From the NCBI GenBank assembly GCA_022425585.1, contig JAKMFF010000009.1:1-6486 (forward strand): a stretch of 6,486 bases of DNA, given 5' to 3'. Below, piece after piece: positions 1 through 6,486 of the stretch. Below the pieces are notes generated by a model. That model did not search any database, was not told where the DNA came from, and was given only the letters and a program-made list of their open reading frames with translations. Positions within the stretch are counted from its first letter, which is position 1, and each line of letters starts with the position of its first letter. This DNA comes from Candidatus Poseidoniaceae archaeon. Its GTDB lineage: Archaea > Thermoplasmatota > Poseidoniia > Poseidoniales > Poseidoniaceae. The position numbers and the translations under genes were made by a program.

Positions 1-1
1 A

Positions 2-1240
2 GCCGCAGCCAAGACTAACGTTTCATTGAACCAAATCGACTCTAAGGTTGGTAAATTAATCATCCAAGCCTCGCAAGAAGTTATTGATGGAGAACTAGAT
101 GAGCATTTTCCATTGAGGATTTGGCAAACAGGTAGTGGAACACAATCCAATATGAATTCTAACGAAGTAATCGCTAATAGAGCAATTGAAATTGCTGGTG
201 GTGAACTGGGCTCTAAACACCCAGTCCACCCTAATGATCACGTCAATAGAGCCCAGTCTTCCAATGATACATTTCCTACAGCCATGCATATAGCTTCAGC
301 CGAATCCTTTGTGCACGATTTACTACCTAGTGTTAGGGCTTTGAGAAACGCGTTAAACGATAAGGCAAAACAGTGGGAATACATTGTCAAAATTGGTCGT
401 ACTCACTTAATGGATGCAGTTCCACTAACCCTTGGACAGGAAGTTTCAGGTTGGGTTGCCCAACTAGATGCAGACCTCCGCCGTCTAGATTTTGCTTTGG
501 ATGATTTATTTGAATTAGCATTAGGTGGTACTGCGGTAGGTACTGGCTTGAACACTCATCCGCTATTTGCTCAAATGGTGGCTGATGAGATTTCCAACAT
601 CACTGGATTGATGTTTGTCAGTGCGGAAAATAAGTTTGCCCAACTAGCAGCCCATGATGCAATAGTTGCTGCAAGTGGTGCACTGAACACCTTGGCCGTG
701 AGTTTGATGAAAATAGCTAACGACATTAGGTGGCTAGGCTCAGGGCCAAGATGTGGATTAGGTGAATTAGCCTTGCCAGCCAACGAACCAGGCTCGTCAA
801 TAATGCCGGGCAAAGTAAACCCCACACAAGCAGAAGCTATGACAATGGTTTGTTGTCAAGTGATGGGCAACCACACTGCGATTACAATCGGAGGCTCTCA
901 AGGTAATTTTGAATTGAATGTATACAAACCAATGATGATCCACAATCTACTCCACTCGACAAAATTGCTCACTGATGCTTGCCGTTCAATGCGAGAAAAT
1001 TGTGTAGATGGATTGGAGCCAGTTAGGGATAATATCAACAACCATTTGGAAAATTCTCTCATGTTAGTTACCGCACTTAACAATCAAATAGGGTACGATA
1101 AGGCTGCTAAGATTGCCAAAAACGCTCATGAAAAAGGGCTTACCTTGAGGGAATCAGCATTAGAACTGAACTATTTGACTAATGAGGAGTTTGATTTGTG
1201 GGTTCGACCAGAACAAATGATTGGGCCCTCAGTCAATTAA
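2..1240 (+). CDS. fumC: Class II fumarate hydratase (fumarase C), 5' end missing
   Basis: Catalyses reversible hydration of fumarate to L-malate in the TCA cycle; the class II enzyme is a cytosolic, iron-independent homotetramer. The reading frame is open from base 2 and the first residues (AAAK) already align inside the N-terminal domain of known FumC, so about 53 residues (by alignment to the 467-residue E. coli enzyme from memory) lie off the left edge. The TTG at 26 is therefore internal, not the start. Counting from base 2, the family motifs are [10 protein letters not shown] (43-52), HPND (from His76), QSSND just after it, GRTHL with the conserved His at 135, and the fumarate-lyase signature [10 protein letters not shown] (264-273) with the catalytic serine loop. 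The C-terminal [10 protein letters not shown] and [11 protein letters not shown] segments are also typical of FumC rather than aspartase. The gene ends with TAA, abutting the opposing polC stop. No frameshift or missing catalytic residue was seen. Confidence 0.97.
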   Translation, partial: AAAKTNVSLNQIDSKVGKLIIQASQEVIDGELDEHFPLRIWQTGSGTQSNMNSNEVIANRAIEIAGGELGSKHPVHPNDHVNRAQSSNDTFPTAMHIASAESFVHDLLPSVRALRNALNDKAKQWEYIVKIGRTHLMDAVPLTLGQEVSGWVAQLDADLRRLDFALDDLFELALGGTAVGTGLNTHPLFAQMVADEISNITGLMFVSAENKFAQLAAHDAIVAASGALNTLAVSLMKIANDIRWLGSGPRCGLGELALPANEPGSSIMPGKVNPTQAEAMTMVCCQVMGNHTAITIGGSQGNFELNVYKPMMIHNLLHSTKLLTDACRSMRENCVDGLEPVRDNINNHLENSLMLVTALNNQIGYDKAAKIAKNAHEKGLTLRESALELNYLTNEEFDLWVRPEQMIGPSVN

Positions 1241-4200
1241 TTACAAGAAATCGGATAAGGACATTTGTCTCGCACGGTCATTTTGAAATAGTGAATCGGT
1301 ACTATTTGCTAACCATTCAACATTTTGTTTGGTGTAAGTATCAACGCCATATTTCTCCATAACGTGAAGAGTTACTTTGATGTATTTTCTTACCGCTCCT
1401 TCTGAAACGGTTAAGGCTAGATTTCCGTTACACAAATCGCCCTCGGATTTCACCACCCCCATCGAGGCAAAACCGGAATTACCCGCTTTACTGATCTGTA
1501 TACACTTGCCAGCAATGGGCATTCTCCGATATGAATGAGCACACTTCAAACACCGAACTTTCTGTCTGGCAAAAGCATTCAAGTTACCTCTAAGGTCAGG
1601 AAGAAAATGTGATCTAATCACACTTGAAGCGACCCGCCTAACATCTACTGCGCGCAATCTATGGCCCAAATCTAACTGCCCGTTCATCTTGTCAATCATG
1701 GTGTCTAATGTCTTGTAAGCAGATAATGCAGGTCCAGCGGAAATCGAGGCACAATCGTGAGTGTAACCATAACCCCGAACAGCCGCTATTGACCCTAATC
1801 TGCGCTCAACAAAGTCAACACGATTTTTGAGTGTTTTTGGATGTGGACAATCTTGAGTCATTTCATAAAAGTCACGTTCATAGAACCACCCAGAGTCTAC
1901 ATTGAGCGCTTCTTTGTCTACTTCTGTAGGATTTAATCTAGTTGTTAATACCAAAGGAGCGTCCATCTGGCCTCCACGATTTGCCGGTAAAATATCCCTG
2001 CTGAAGTTTAACAAACCATCCATCAGCAACATTATAGCATCTTCATCCCCATCACAATTTCTCCTTTTTGACGCATGGAATAATGGGTGAGCATAACCGC
2101 CTGAGCAATCTGCCCAGCCGATAATTCTAGACAACACTCCACCAGATGTGTGTGGTGCTAATGCACAGATTAAATGGCCGACTAAATCCTCCGGAGATGA
2201 TACATTATAATACGGCTCCATGCCATAATATCTTACCAATAAATCATCGATAAATTGGGTAGTTCTTACAAAATAGTCTCCAGCATTTTTTGCTACGATG
2301 AAATCCTGTGGGTATAACTCAAGCATTTGATCGTCTGAGGTTAATTCATTACCCAAGTAATCATGAGTATAACCCAAGTTGACTAATCTCTTCCAAGAGA
2401 CCTCTACTTCGCTTGGCTTGAAGTGAGTTACAGGGACATCACTCATATCGAATCTAACGGTGCCATCTCTAAAGACTGGCAATTCGTATTTAGCGCGTAA
2501 AATTCCTTTTTCTAAAGCTTCCGGAGTTTGATTCTTACTGGCAATTTTCTTCATGCACTTCACAGTTTTAGGTAGTCTCTCAAGGCCCAAGGTAATCATC
2601 GCATCATCAATCATTGATGAAATAGGAACCGTGGTTATTTCCCCTCTTCTTCGACGGTTTTCTGCTAATTCGCTTTTGAATTCGGTTCGCCCTCCACACT
2701 TTTCTCCGACAATGGGCTCACCAAACTCGTTTAATTTTCTGTGATGGCAAGATAACATTGGAGATTTCTTGTTACATTTAGTGCATGTTCTAATGCCCAA
2801 TTGAACGCGAATGTCCTTTTTCCTTGCAGCATTGGTCAGTAATCTTTGATTACCACCATTTAGGTCAATTGGGAATAAAGTATGAGCCATGGGGTTCATG
2901 ATTCGTGGTGCAGATTTCTCTGGGCGACCCATTCGACATCCAATTCTTACTGGTGCAGAATGATGCCACCGTAGTTTTGACAATTTTCTAATTATTGGCA
3001 GGATTCCATCAACGCGATAATCATCTCGATCTATTTGCGATGACAAATATAACCCAGCATCATCAGGGCCAACGTCGGGAATGCTAGCTGCAGCAATACG
3101 GCCGATTTCATCGGTTTCGGCAATTCCTTTACCCTGCTGCCGAGCATTTGTTTCCGCAGAAATACGGTGGATAGAGCGTTCTTTTGCTAATTCCTCTAGG
3201 CGCAATTCTTCTTTCGCAAGCACCTCTGCCCCCCGCTTTAATTTTGCGATTTTATCCTCGAATGTGCCAATGGAATTAACCGTCATTATTGCTTCATTAC
3301 CGTCAATGGAAAATCCAAAAGCTTCCATCATTGCCGACCAGCCGCTAGTAATGACTAGATCATCACCATCGTGGTAGTGAGGTAAGCCAAGTAGTAGTGC
3401 TGAACTCTTGACTAGGCCGTGTTGCATTAATGTCCACAAAGCAGACTTATCGGTGTCAAATATTGCTTTTGGTACGGCGAATTTAGGACCCGGAATATCG
3501 CTGATCATTTCTGAAGATATATCAGCAGGGACCATTTCCAGCATTATCTTTTGATTCCAGTTTACAACACCATCTGTTATTCTCAATGATTTGGCCTCAG
3601 GCTTAGGAGTATTGTTTAACATATTTTTATCATCGTTAAAATCTTCAATAATCGAGGTCTTCAAGACTTGTAGTAACTGAGGCATCCATTCGATTGGTAA
3701 ATCTAAGAACCAAGGGTTATGCGGTGGCGGTAGAGAGGTTTTGAATCGTTCTGCAATTGATTTGGCTTGTTGCCAATTTGGCCTTAGAGTGACTAAGAAC
3801 CGATGCCACAGTAAACGGATTTTGAATCTTAACTGTGCATCACCAATTTCCTCTATTGTGATGCCAGGAACGCCGCTAGGGCATTGGTCACGAGAAATAT
3901 TCATTATCTCACAAAACAACTCGACCAAATCATTTGACGACAATTCCTCAATCAAGTCACTTGCCCACCAATCCAAACAATATCCTGCAGGAACTAGGTT
4001 CTTGTTATTCTCCATAAATTCACCATAGCCAATAACGATCTCTCCATTATCCCAAATAGTTGCAATGTCTGATTCTATGGATCTGAAACTAGCTACATCA
4101 TCACACCTCGTGAATCGACCATCCTTCAGTACTACCCACGGGCCGTCGGTATGGTCTGATGGCGTGATAGCGCACGCCTTTCCTGGGCGTTCGATTTTCA

Positions 4201-5341
4201 TTTGAGTACCGATAGTGATGAAATCATCCATTGCCAGCATACATGCAGGGTTGACTGAAGCAGCAGCCAAACCAGAAGGCCGGGCTCTTCCGTATCTTAG
4301 CCTAAAACCACCAGGTTCTTGCGGCGAGCCAAATACCGGCCTGCCTGCAATAATGTCATTCATGAATTTGGTAATTGGCTCAGTTAGCCGTGACTTGAAT
4401 TTATTCTCGTCTTCGTCTTCTTGCGGTTTATCCTTCTCAGCAAATTTACTGATGAAATCCCAACCGGCAATCTTCATCCGCTCGGTATGTTTACGGATTT
4501 TTGGTGCCTTCAAACACATCCCTTCACCAATAACTAACAGTACTCCTCCTCGAATTCTAGCCTCGTCAATATTTCTTACATTACCGTAACCAGAACATTC
4601 AATCTTTTCTGTTGATTCGCCGTTTATCATAACTGGACAGGCTCTGACAATTTCGTCAATTTCTTCGGGGCTTGGCCGATACTGCAGATTTCCCCGATAA
4701 AGTCCGAATTCTTCCTTGACTCTTTCCACTTCTGGGTCTGTGGGCTGGTATCTGCCGACATTGAGCTCAATTCTAATCATATCAGCAATCAGCACAGCCA
4801 AAGCCTGAGCAGTTCCGCCAGCAGCTCTAATCGGCCCAGCGAAATGAACCGATACGAATTGAGAACCATCCAAATTGTTGAGTAATCTCACTTCACTAAT
4901 TCCTTCAAGTGGTGCTACAAGCACAGCCTCAGTTAGAATTGCTAAACCAACTCTAAGGCCGACATCAATGGCTGTAACAAGGTCATGCCCCTCATCTCTG
5001 AACCCTCTTGCGACTGATTGCGCCATTAGCATTGACGTTGTTTCCCTGTCGTTTTTGTCAAGCATGTTCCTAATATCTTGTGCCACTTCATATTCACCAA
5101 GGTATTCAACGAGTAATTTTTCAGTTCTTCCAGCTAGGTCAGCAGCTCTTGGAATTTCAACAAATGGCTTGTGGTCTAAGTTTTGAGCACGTGCCTTTTC
5201 AGCGATTCGATAAGCATCCTCAGTCCGCTCATCCATCCATTGCTGATAGTTTTCCATCTCAAGTTCTAATCTTGCAAGGTCTATTCCTTCAAGGGGGTTG
5301 TTGTCGGCTTTTGTGGTCACAGTATCCGACATATTCCCCAC
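1241..5341 (-). CDS. polC: Archaeal DNA polymerase II (PolD) large subunit DP2
   Basis: Catalytic subunit of the archaea-specific D-family replicative polymerase; it works with the exonuclease subunit DP1, not present in this window. Family blocks in order: AGPIRAAGGTAQAL (168-181), GMCLKAPKIRKH (274-285), GRPVFGSPQEPGGFRLRYGRARPSG (333-357), MKIERPGK (381-388), a charged, probably coiled-coil stretch (about 694-740), RIGCRMGRPEK (799-809), a Cys/His cluster (C853, C856, C865, C882), APHTSGG (1062-1068), the active-site motif NCDGDED (1095-1101) with presumed metal-binding D1097 and D1099, GGQMDAPLVLTTRLNP (1123-1138), a C-terminal zinc knuckle (C1264, C1267, C1280, C1304), and the PCNA-binding motif QMSLSDFL at the extreme C-terminus. 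At 1366 residues it is somewhat longer than the roughly 1270 of Pyrococcus, with no intein. The 5341 start is GTG; ATG at 5332 (MSDTVTTK, 1363 aa) is an equally plausible start. Divergent from pyrE. Confidence 0.97.
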   Translation of the reverse strand: MGNMSDTVTTKADNNPLEGIDLARLELEMENYQQWMDERTEDAYRIAEKARAQNLDHKPFVEIPRAADLAGRTEKLLVEYLGEYEVAQDIRNMLDKNDRETTSMLMAQSVARGFRDEGHDLVTAIDVGLRVGLAILTEAVLVAPLEGISEVRLLNNLDGSQFVSVHFAGPIRAAGGTAQALAVLIADMIRIELNVGRYQPTDPEVERVKEEFGLYRGNLQYRPSPEEIDEIVRACPVMINGESTEKIECSGYGNVRNIDEARIRGGVLLVIGEGMCLKAPKIRKHTERMKIAGWDFISKFAEKDKPQEDEDENKFKSRLTEPITKFMNDIIAGRPVFGSPQEPGGFRLRYGRARPSGLAAASVNPACMLAMDDFITIGTQMKIERPGKACAITPSDHTDGPWVVLKDGRFTRCDDVASFRSIESDIATIWDNGEIVIGYGEFMENNKNLVPAGYCLDWWASDLIEELSSNDLVELFCEIMNISRDQCPSGVPGITIEEIGDAQLRFKIRLLWHRFLVTLRPNWQQAKSIAERFKTSLPPPHNPWFLDLPIEWMPQLLQVLKTSIIEDFNDDKNMLNNTPKPEAKSLRITDGVVNWNQKIMLEMVPADISSEMISDIPGPKFAVPKAIFDTDKSALWTLMQHGLVKSSALLLGLPHYHDGDDLVITSGWSAMMEAFGFSIDGNEAIMTVNSIGTFEDKIAKLKRGAEVLAKEELRLEELAKERSIHRISAETNARQQGKGIAETDEIGRIAAASIPDVGPDDAGLYLSSQIDRDDYRVDGILPIIRKLSKLRWHHSAPVRIGCRMGRPEKSAPRIMNPMAHTLFPIDLNGGNQRLLTNAARKKDIRVQLGIRTCTKCNKKSPMLSCHHRKLNEFGEPIVGEKCGGRTEFKSELAENRRRRGEITTVPISSMIDDAMITLGLERLPKTVKCMKKIASKNQTPEALEKGILRAKYELPVFRDGTVRFDMSDVPVTHFKPSEVEVSWKRLVNLGYTHDYLGNELTSDDQMLELYPQDFIVAKNAGDYFVRTTQFIDDLLVRYYGMEPYYNVSSPEDLVGHLICALAPHTSGGVLSRIIGWADCSGGYAHPLFHASKRRNCDGDEDAIMLLMDGLLNFSRDILPANRGGQMDAPLVLTTRLNPTEVDKEALNVDSGWFYERDFYEMTQDCPHPKTLKNRVDFVERRLGSIAAVRGYGYTHDCASISAGPALSAYKTLDTMIDKMNGQLDLGHRLRAVDVRRVASSVIRSHFLPDLRGNLNAFARQKVRCLKCAHSYRRMPIAGKCIQISKAGNSGFASMGVVKSEGDLCNGNLALTVSEGAVRKYIKVTLHVMEKYGVDTYTKQNVEWLANSTDSLFQNDRARQMSLSDFL
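1244..1267 (-). other. C-terminal PIP box of DP2 (PCNA-binding motif)
   Basis: The last eight codons of polC read QMSLSDFL, which fits the PCNA-interacting consensus Q-x-x-hydrophobic-x-x-aromatic-aromatic/hydrophobic (Q1359, L1362, F1365, L1366). C-terminal PIP motifs on DP2 are established in Pyrococcus PolD, where they tether the polymerase to the sliding clamp. Here the motif follows the conserved DSLFQ segment after only about eight residues, without the long basic linker I recall for Pyrococcus. Function is inferred from the match and its terminal position. Confidence 0.8.
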
Positions 5342-5435
5342 TACCTATGAACAATGACGACCGCTTATCAACAGTTGCCTAGGGAGTACGCTCACTATCA
5401 ACATCAAAGACATTTTTGTTGAACATTATCACAAA
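5342..5435. promoter_or_regulatory. Divergent polC/pyrE control region
   Basis: This is the only intergenic gap of note in the window, and the two genes flanking it are transcribed outward, so it must contain both promoters unless they lie inside the neighbouring gene. No textbook TATA/BRE pair is visible. The best candidates are weak: TTGATAAG on the minus strand (5364-5371), centred about 26 bases upstream of the GTG at 5341, and CATTATCA on the plus strand (5424-5431), about 24 bases upstream of the ATG at 5451. Those distances would suit leaderless or nearly leaderless archaeal transcripts, but the matches are poor. No Shine-Dalgarno sequence is evident before either gene. Confidence 0.5.
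5366..5433 (+). repeat. TATCAACA direct repeats in the polC/pyrE gap
   Basis: The octamer TATCAACA occurs exactly at 5366-5373 and again at 5396-5403, 30 bases apart; a degenerate third copy, TATCACAA, starts at 5427, 31 bases further on. The period of about three helical turns puts the copies on one face of the DNA. The middle copy is also the left arm of an inverted repeat, TCAACA (5398-5403) with TGTTGA (5417-5422), and the first copy overlaps the small palindrome CAACAGTTG (5369-5377). They could be operator sites or parts of promoters, but an AT-rich gap this short can give such matches by chance. Confidence 0.4.
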
Positions 5436-5450
5436 TTGTCAAGAAAGTTC

Positions 5451-6074
5451 ATGACCCATTTTGTTGACCAACATATAATGGGAGTCGCAAAAACCGTCCG
5501 TAATCACCCAAAGTGGTCAAGACTAGTTGAGTTGGTTAAGGACCTGGCTTTTATCGATGGCGGAGATAATAATGCGTTTACTTTAGCTAGCGGTAGAAAT
5601 TCTCGCTGGTTTTTCGATACAAAACCCGTTATGATGCACCCTGAGGCAAGTCATTTATTAGGCGAATTACTAAATTTGCGGATGGATGAAATGGGTGCTG
5701 ATTTCGTTGGTGGCCTAGAGTTGGGAGCAGTGCCGCTGACTGCTATTGCTGTTGCAATGTCGGATAAAAAGTCCCCAAGGCGCGGCTTCATGGTTAGAAA
5801 AGAACCGAAAGGACGGGGTGGAAGGAAAACCAATAATCCACCAGGTATTGAGGGCTCTTCTCTTGCTTTAGGCGGCAACATTGTGATAGTAGAAGACGTT
5901 ACAACCACGGGCGGTTCTGCAATAAAAGCAGTAGATCAAATACACAATGACACTGATTGTAAAGTAATAGGCGTGATTAGTATTGTTGACCGAGAAGAGG
6001 GCGCAGAGCAAGCGTTTGCTGCGGCAGGAATTCATTTTGAGAGCCTGATGGCCCGTAGCGATGTTGCCCAATGA
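5451..6074 (+). CDS. pyrE: Orotate phosphoribosyltransferase
   Basis: Transfers phosphoribose from PRPP to orotate to give OMP, the fifth step of de novo pyrimidine synthesis, in the cytoplasm. Numbered from the upstream TTG at 5436, motifs are FTLASGRNS (48-56, the N-terminal OPRT hood), GGLELGAVPL (92-101), the flexible catalytic loop RKEPKGRGG (121-129) with K122 and K125, and the PRPP-binding signature IVIVEDVTTTGGSAIKAV (149-166) with E153/D154. The loop has Arg127 where bacterial enzymes such as E. coli have His; this position varies in the family (human UMPS has Tyr). Length is 212 aa from TTG 5436, 207 from ATG 5451 and 198 from ATG 5478. I chose ATG 5451 because it is the first ATG in frame and leaves room for a promoter, but homology begins only around residue 26, so 5478 is also possible. 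The stop TGA lies 8 bases before the next gene, suggesting co-transcription. No decarboxylase (pyrF) fusion is present. Confidence 0.93.
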   Translation: MTHFVDQHIMGVAKTVRNHPKWSRLVELVKDLAFIDGGDNNAFTLASGRNSRWFFDTKPVMMHPEASHLLGELLNLRMDEMGADFVGGLELGAVPLTAIAVAMSDKKSPRRGFMVRKEPKGRGGRKTNNPPGIEGSSLALGGNIVIVEDVTTTGGSAIKAVDQIHNDTDCKVIGVISIVDREEGAEQAFAAAGIHFESLMARSDVAQ

Positions 6075-6077
6075 GGG
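6072..6077 (+). promoter_or_regulatory. Shine-Dalgarno-like GAGGG overlapping the pyrE stop
   Basis: The sequence TGAGGG combines the TGA stop of pyrE with a purine-rich GAGGG (6073-6077) that ends five bases before the ATG at 6083. It resembles the core complementary to the 3' end of 16S rRNA and supports both the 6083 start and translation from a shared pyrE transcript. It is the only plausible ribosome-binding site I can see in the window. Confidence 0.5.
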
Positions 6078-6082
6078 ATTAA

Positions 6083-6486
6083 ATGGCGCAAATTTTCGAA
6101 CCTCTTTCGACTCCTAGCGACGGTCTGTTTGAAAATAATCCAGATAAGACCTCAGTAGAAAAATTTCGTTTTTTTCACGCTGACGAAGGCAAGCCTCTGG
6201 CAACGCCATGGCAAGTAGCCCTATCACGTGCATTGATTCTTCAACGCTACAACTTGGGTCAAGGGATTATTCTAGACCCCGCCTGCGGCAGTGGCATTCA
6301 AATTGCCGCTTATTCCGAAATATTACGCAGACCAATCGTTGGAATTGAACTGAATGTTGAGCGAGCCAGAGCAAGTGCTGTAAATTTTCGAACCATCTTT
6401 ACTGAGCGAGGCGATGCTTCAATCGAACGTCTAAAAAATAGCAAAATAATCGCTGGTGATGGCACTAAGGGTGAAGAAATAATTAA
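6083..6486 (+). CDS. Class I SAM-dependent methyltransferase, 3' end missing
   Basis: Frame open from ATG 6083 to the right edge: 134 complete codons with no stop. The N-terminal part contains KFRFFHADEG and ATPWQVALSRALIL (about 27-53). A Rossmann-fold SAM-binding core follows: motif I ILDPACGSGIQIA (63-75), the acidic end of strand 2 in VGIELNVERARASAVN (86-101, Glu89 predicted to bind the ribose), and IIAGDG (122-127), resembling motif III. The DPACGSG form of motif I is seen among nucleic-acid methyltransferases, and the ATPxxVA segment ahead of it recalls methyltransferases with a THUMP-like domain, but the substrate-determining motif IV and C-terminal part are outside the window, so the target (tRNA, rRNA, DNA or protein) cannot be named. 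It follows pyrE by 8 bases with an SD-like sequence between, so it is probably in the same operon. No known pathway link to pyrimidine synthesis is apparent. Confidence 0.85.
   Translation, partial: MAQIFEPLSTPSDGLFENNPDKTSVEKFRFFHADEGKPLATPWQVALSRALILQRYNLGQGIILDPACGSGIQIAAYSEILRRPIVGIELNVERARASAVNFRTIFTERGDASIERLKNSKIIAGDGTKGEEII

Noticed and set aside
26..28. TTG as the start of fumC
   Set aside because: The frame is open from base 2, and the residues before the TTG (AAAKTNVS) match FumC family sequence, so the true start is beyond the left edge.
694..850. Possible aspartase, argininosuccinate lyase or adenylosuccinate lyase instead of fumarase
   Set aside because: The [13 protein letters not shown] signature, [14 protein letters not shown] and [10 protein letters not shown] blocks together follow the class II fumarase pattern much more closely.
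1223..1228. GGGCCC near the end of fumC as part of a terminator
   Set aside because: It is only a 6-base palindrome with no loop and no following T-run; it encodes part of the fumarase C-terminus.
3081..3377. 98-codon plus-strand open frame inside polC
   Set aside because: Antisense to the DP2 coiled-coil region, with no recognisable motif or ribosome-binding site.
4215..4589. 124-codon plus-strand open frame inside polC
   Set aside because: It lies wholly antisense to conserved DP2 motifs and its translation is low-complexity Ser/Pro-rich text with no domain; it is a shadow of the real gene.
5080..5382. 100-codon plus-strand open frame running from polC into the intergenic gap
   Set aside because: Most of it is antisense to the DP2 N-terminus and the translation has no domain; its extension into the gap does not make it a gene.
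5470..5479. ACATATAATG as a TATA box for pyrE
   Set aside because: It would place transcription start near 5500, downstream of every sensible pyrE start codon and inside conserved coding sequence.

Overview
The window looks like a stretch of archaeal chromosome. The deciding gene is a full-length large subunit (DP2) of the D-family replicative DNA polymerase, a family found only in archaea. Moderately AT-rich DNA, a class II fumarase, tight gene packing and weak or absent Shine-Dalgarno sequences would fit a mesophilic euryarchaeon of the Thermoplasmatota type, such as marine group II/III. That placement is an inference from gene content and protein character and was not tested.

Layout: (1) 2-1240, plus strand, the C-terminal ~88% of class II fumarate hydratase (fumC), cut by the left edge. 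(2) 1241-5341, minus strand, DP2 (polC), tail to tail with fumC with no bases between the two stop codons. (3) 5342-5450, the only appreciable intergenic space, which must hold the divergent control region for polC and pyrE; it carries a spaced TATCAACA-type repeat. (4) 5436/5451-6074, plus strand, orotate phosphoribosyltransferase (pyrE). (5) 6083-6486, plus strand, the N-terminal 134 residues of a class I SAM-dependent methyltransferase, 8 bases after pyrE, probably co-transcribed with it and cut by the right edge.

The genes belong to core cell functions: the TCA cycle (fumarase), chromosome replication (DP2), de novo UMP synthesis (PyrE), and a methyltransferase of unknown target. I see no mobile element, CRISPR array, RNA gene, prophage or defence cassette, and nothing that amounts to a new system. 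The points worth a second look are details of DP2 (a zinc knuckle split by extra residues, a PCNA-binding motif forming the last eight codons, an empty site where some relatives carry an intein), the zero-gap convergent junction, and the repeats in the divergent promoter region.
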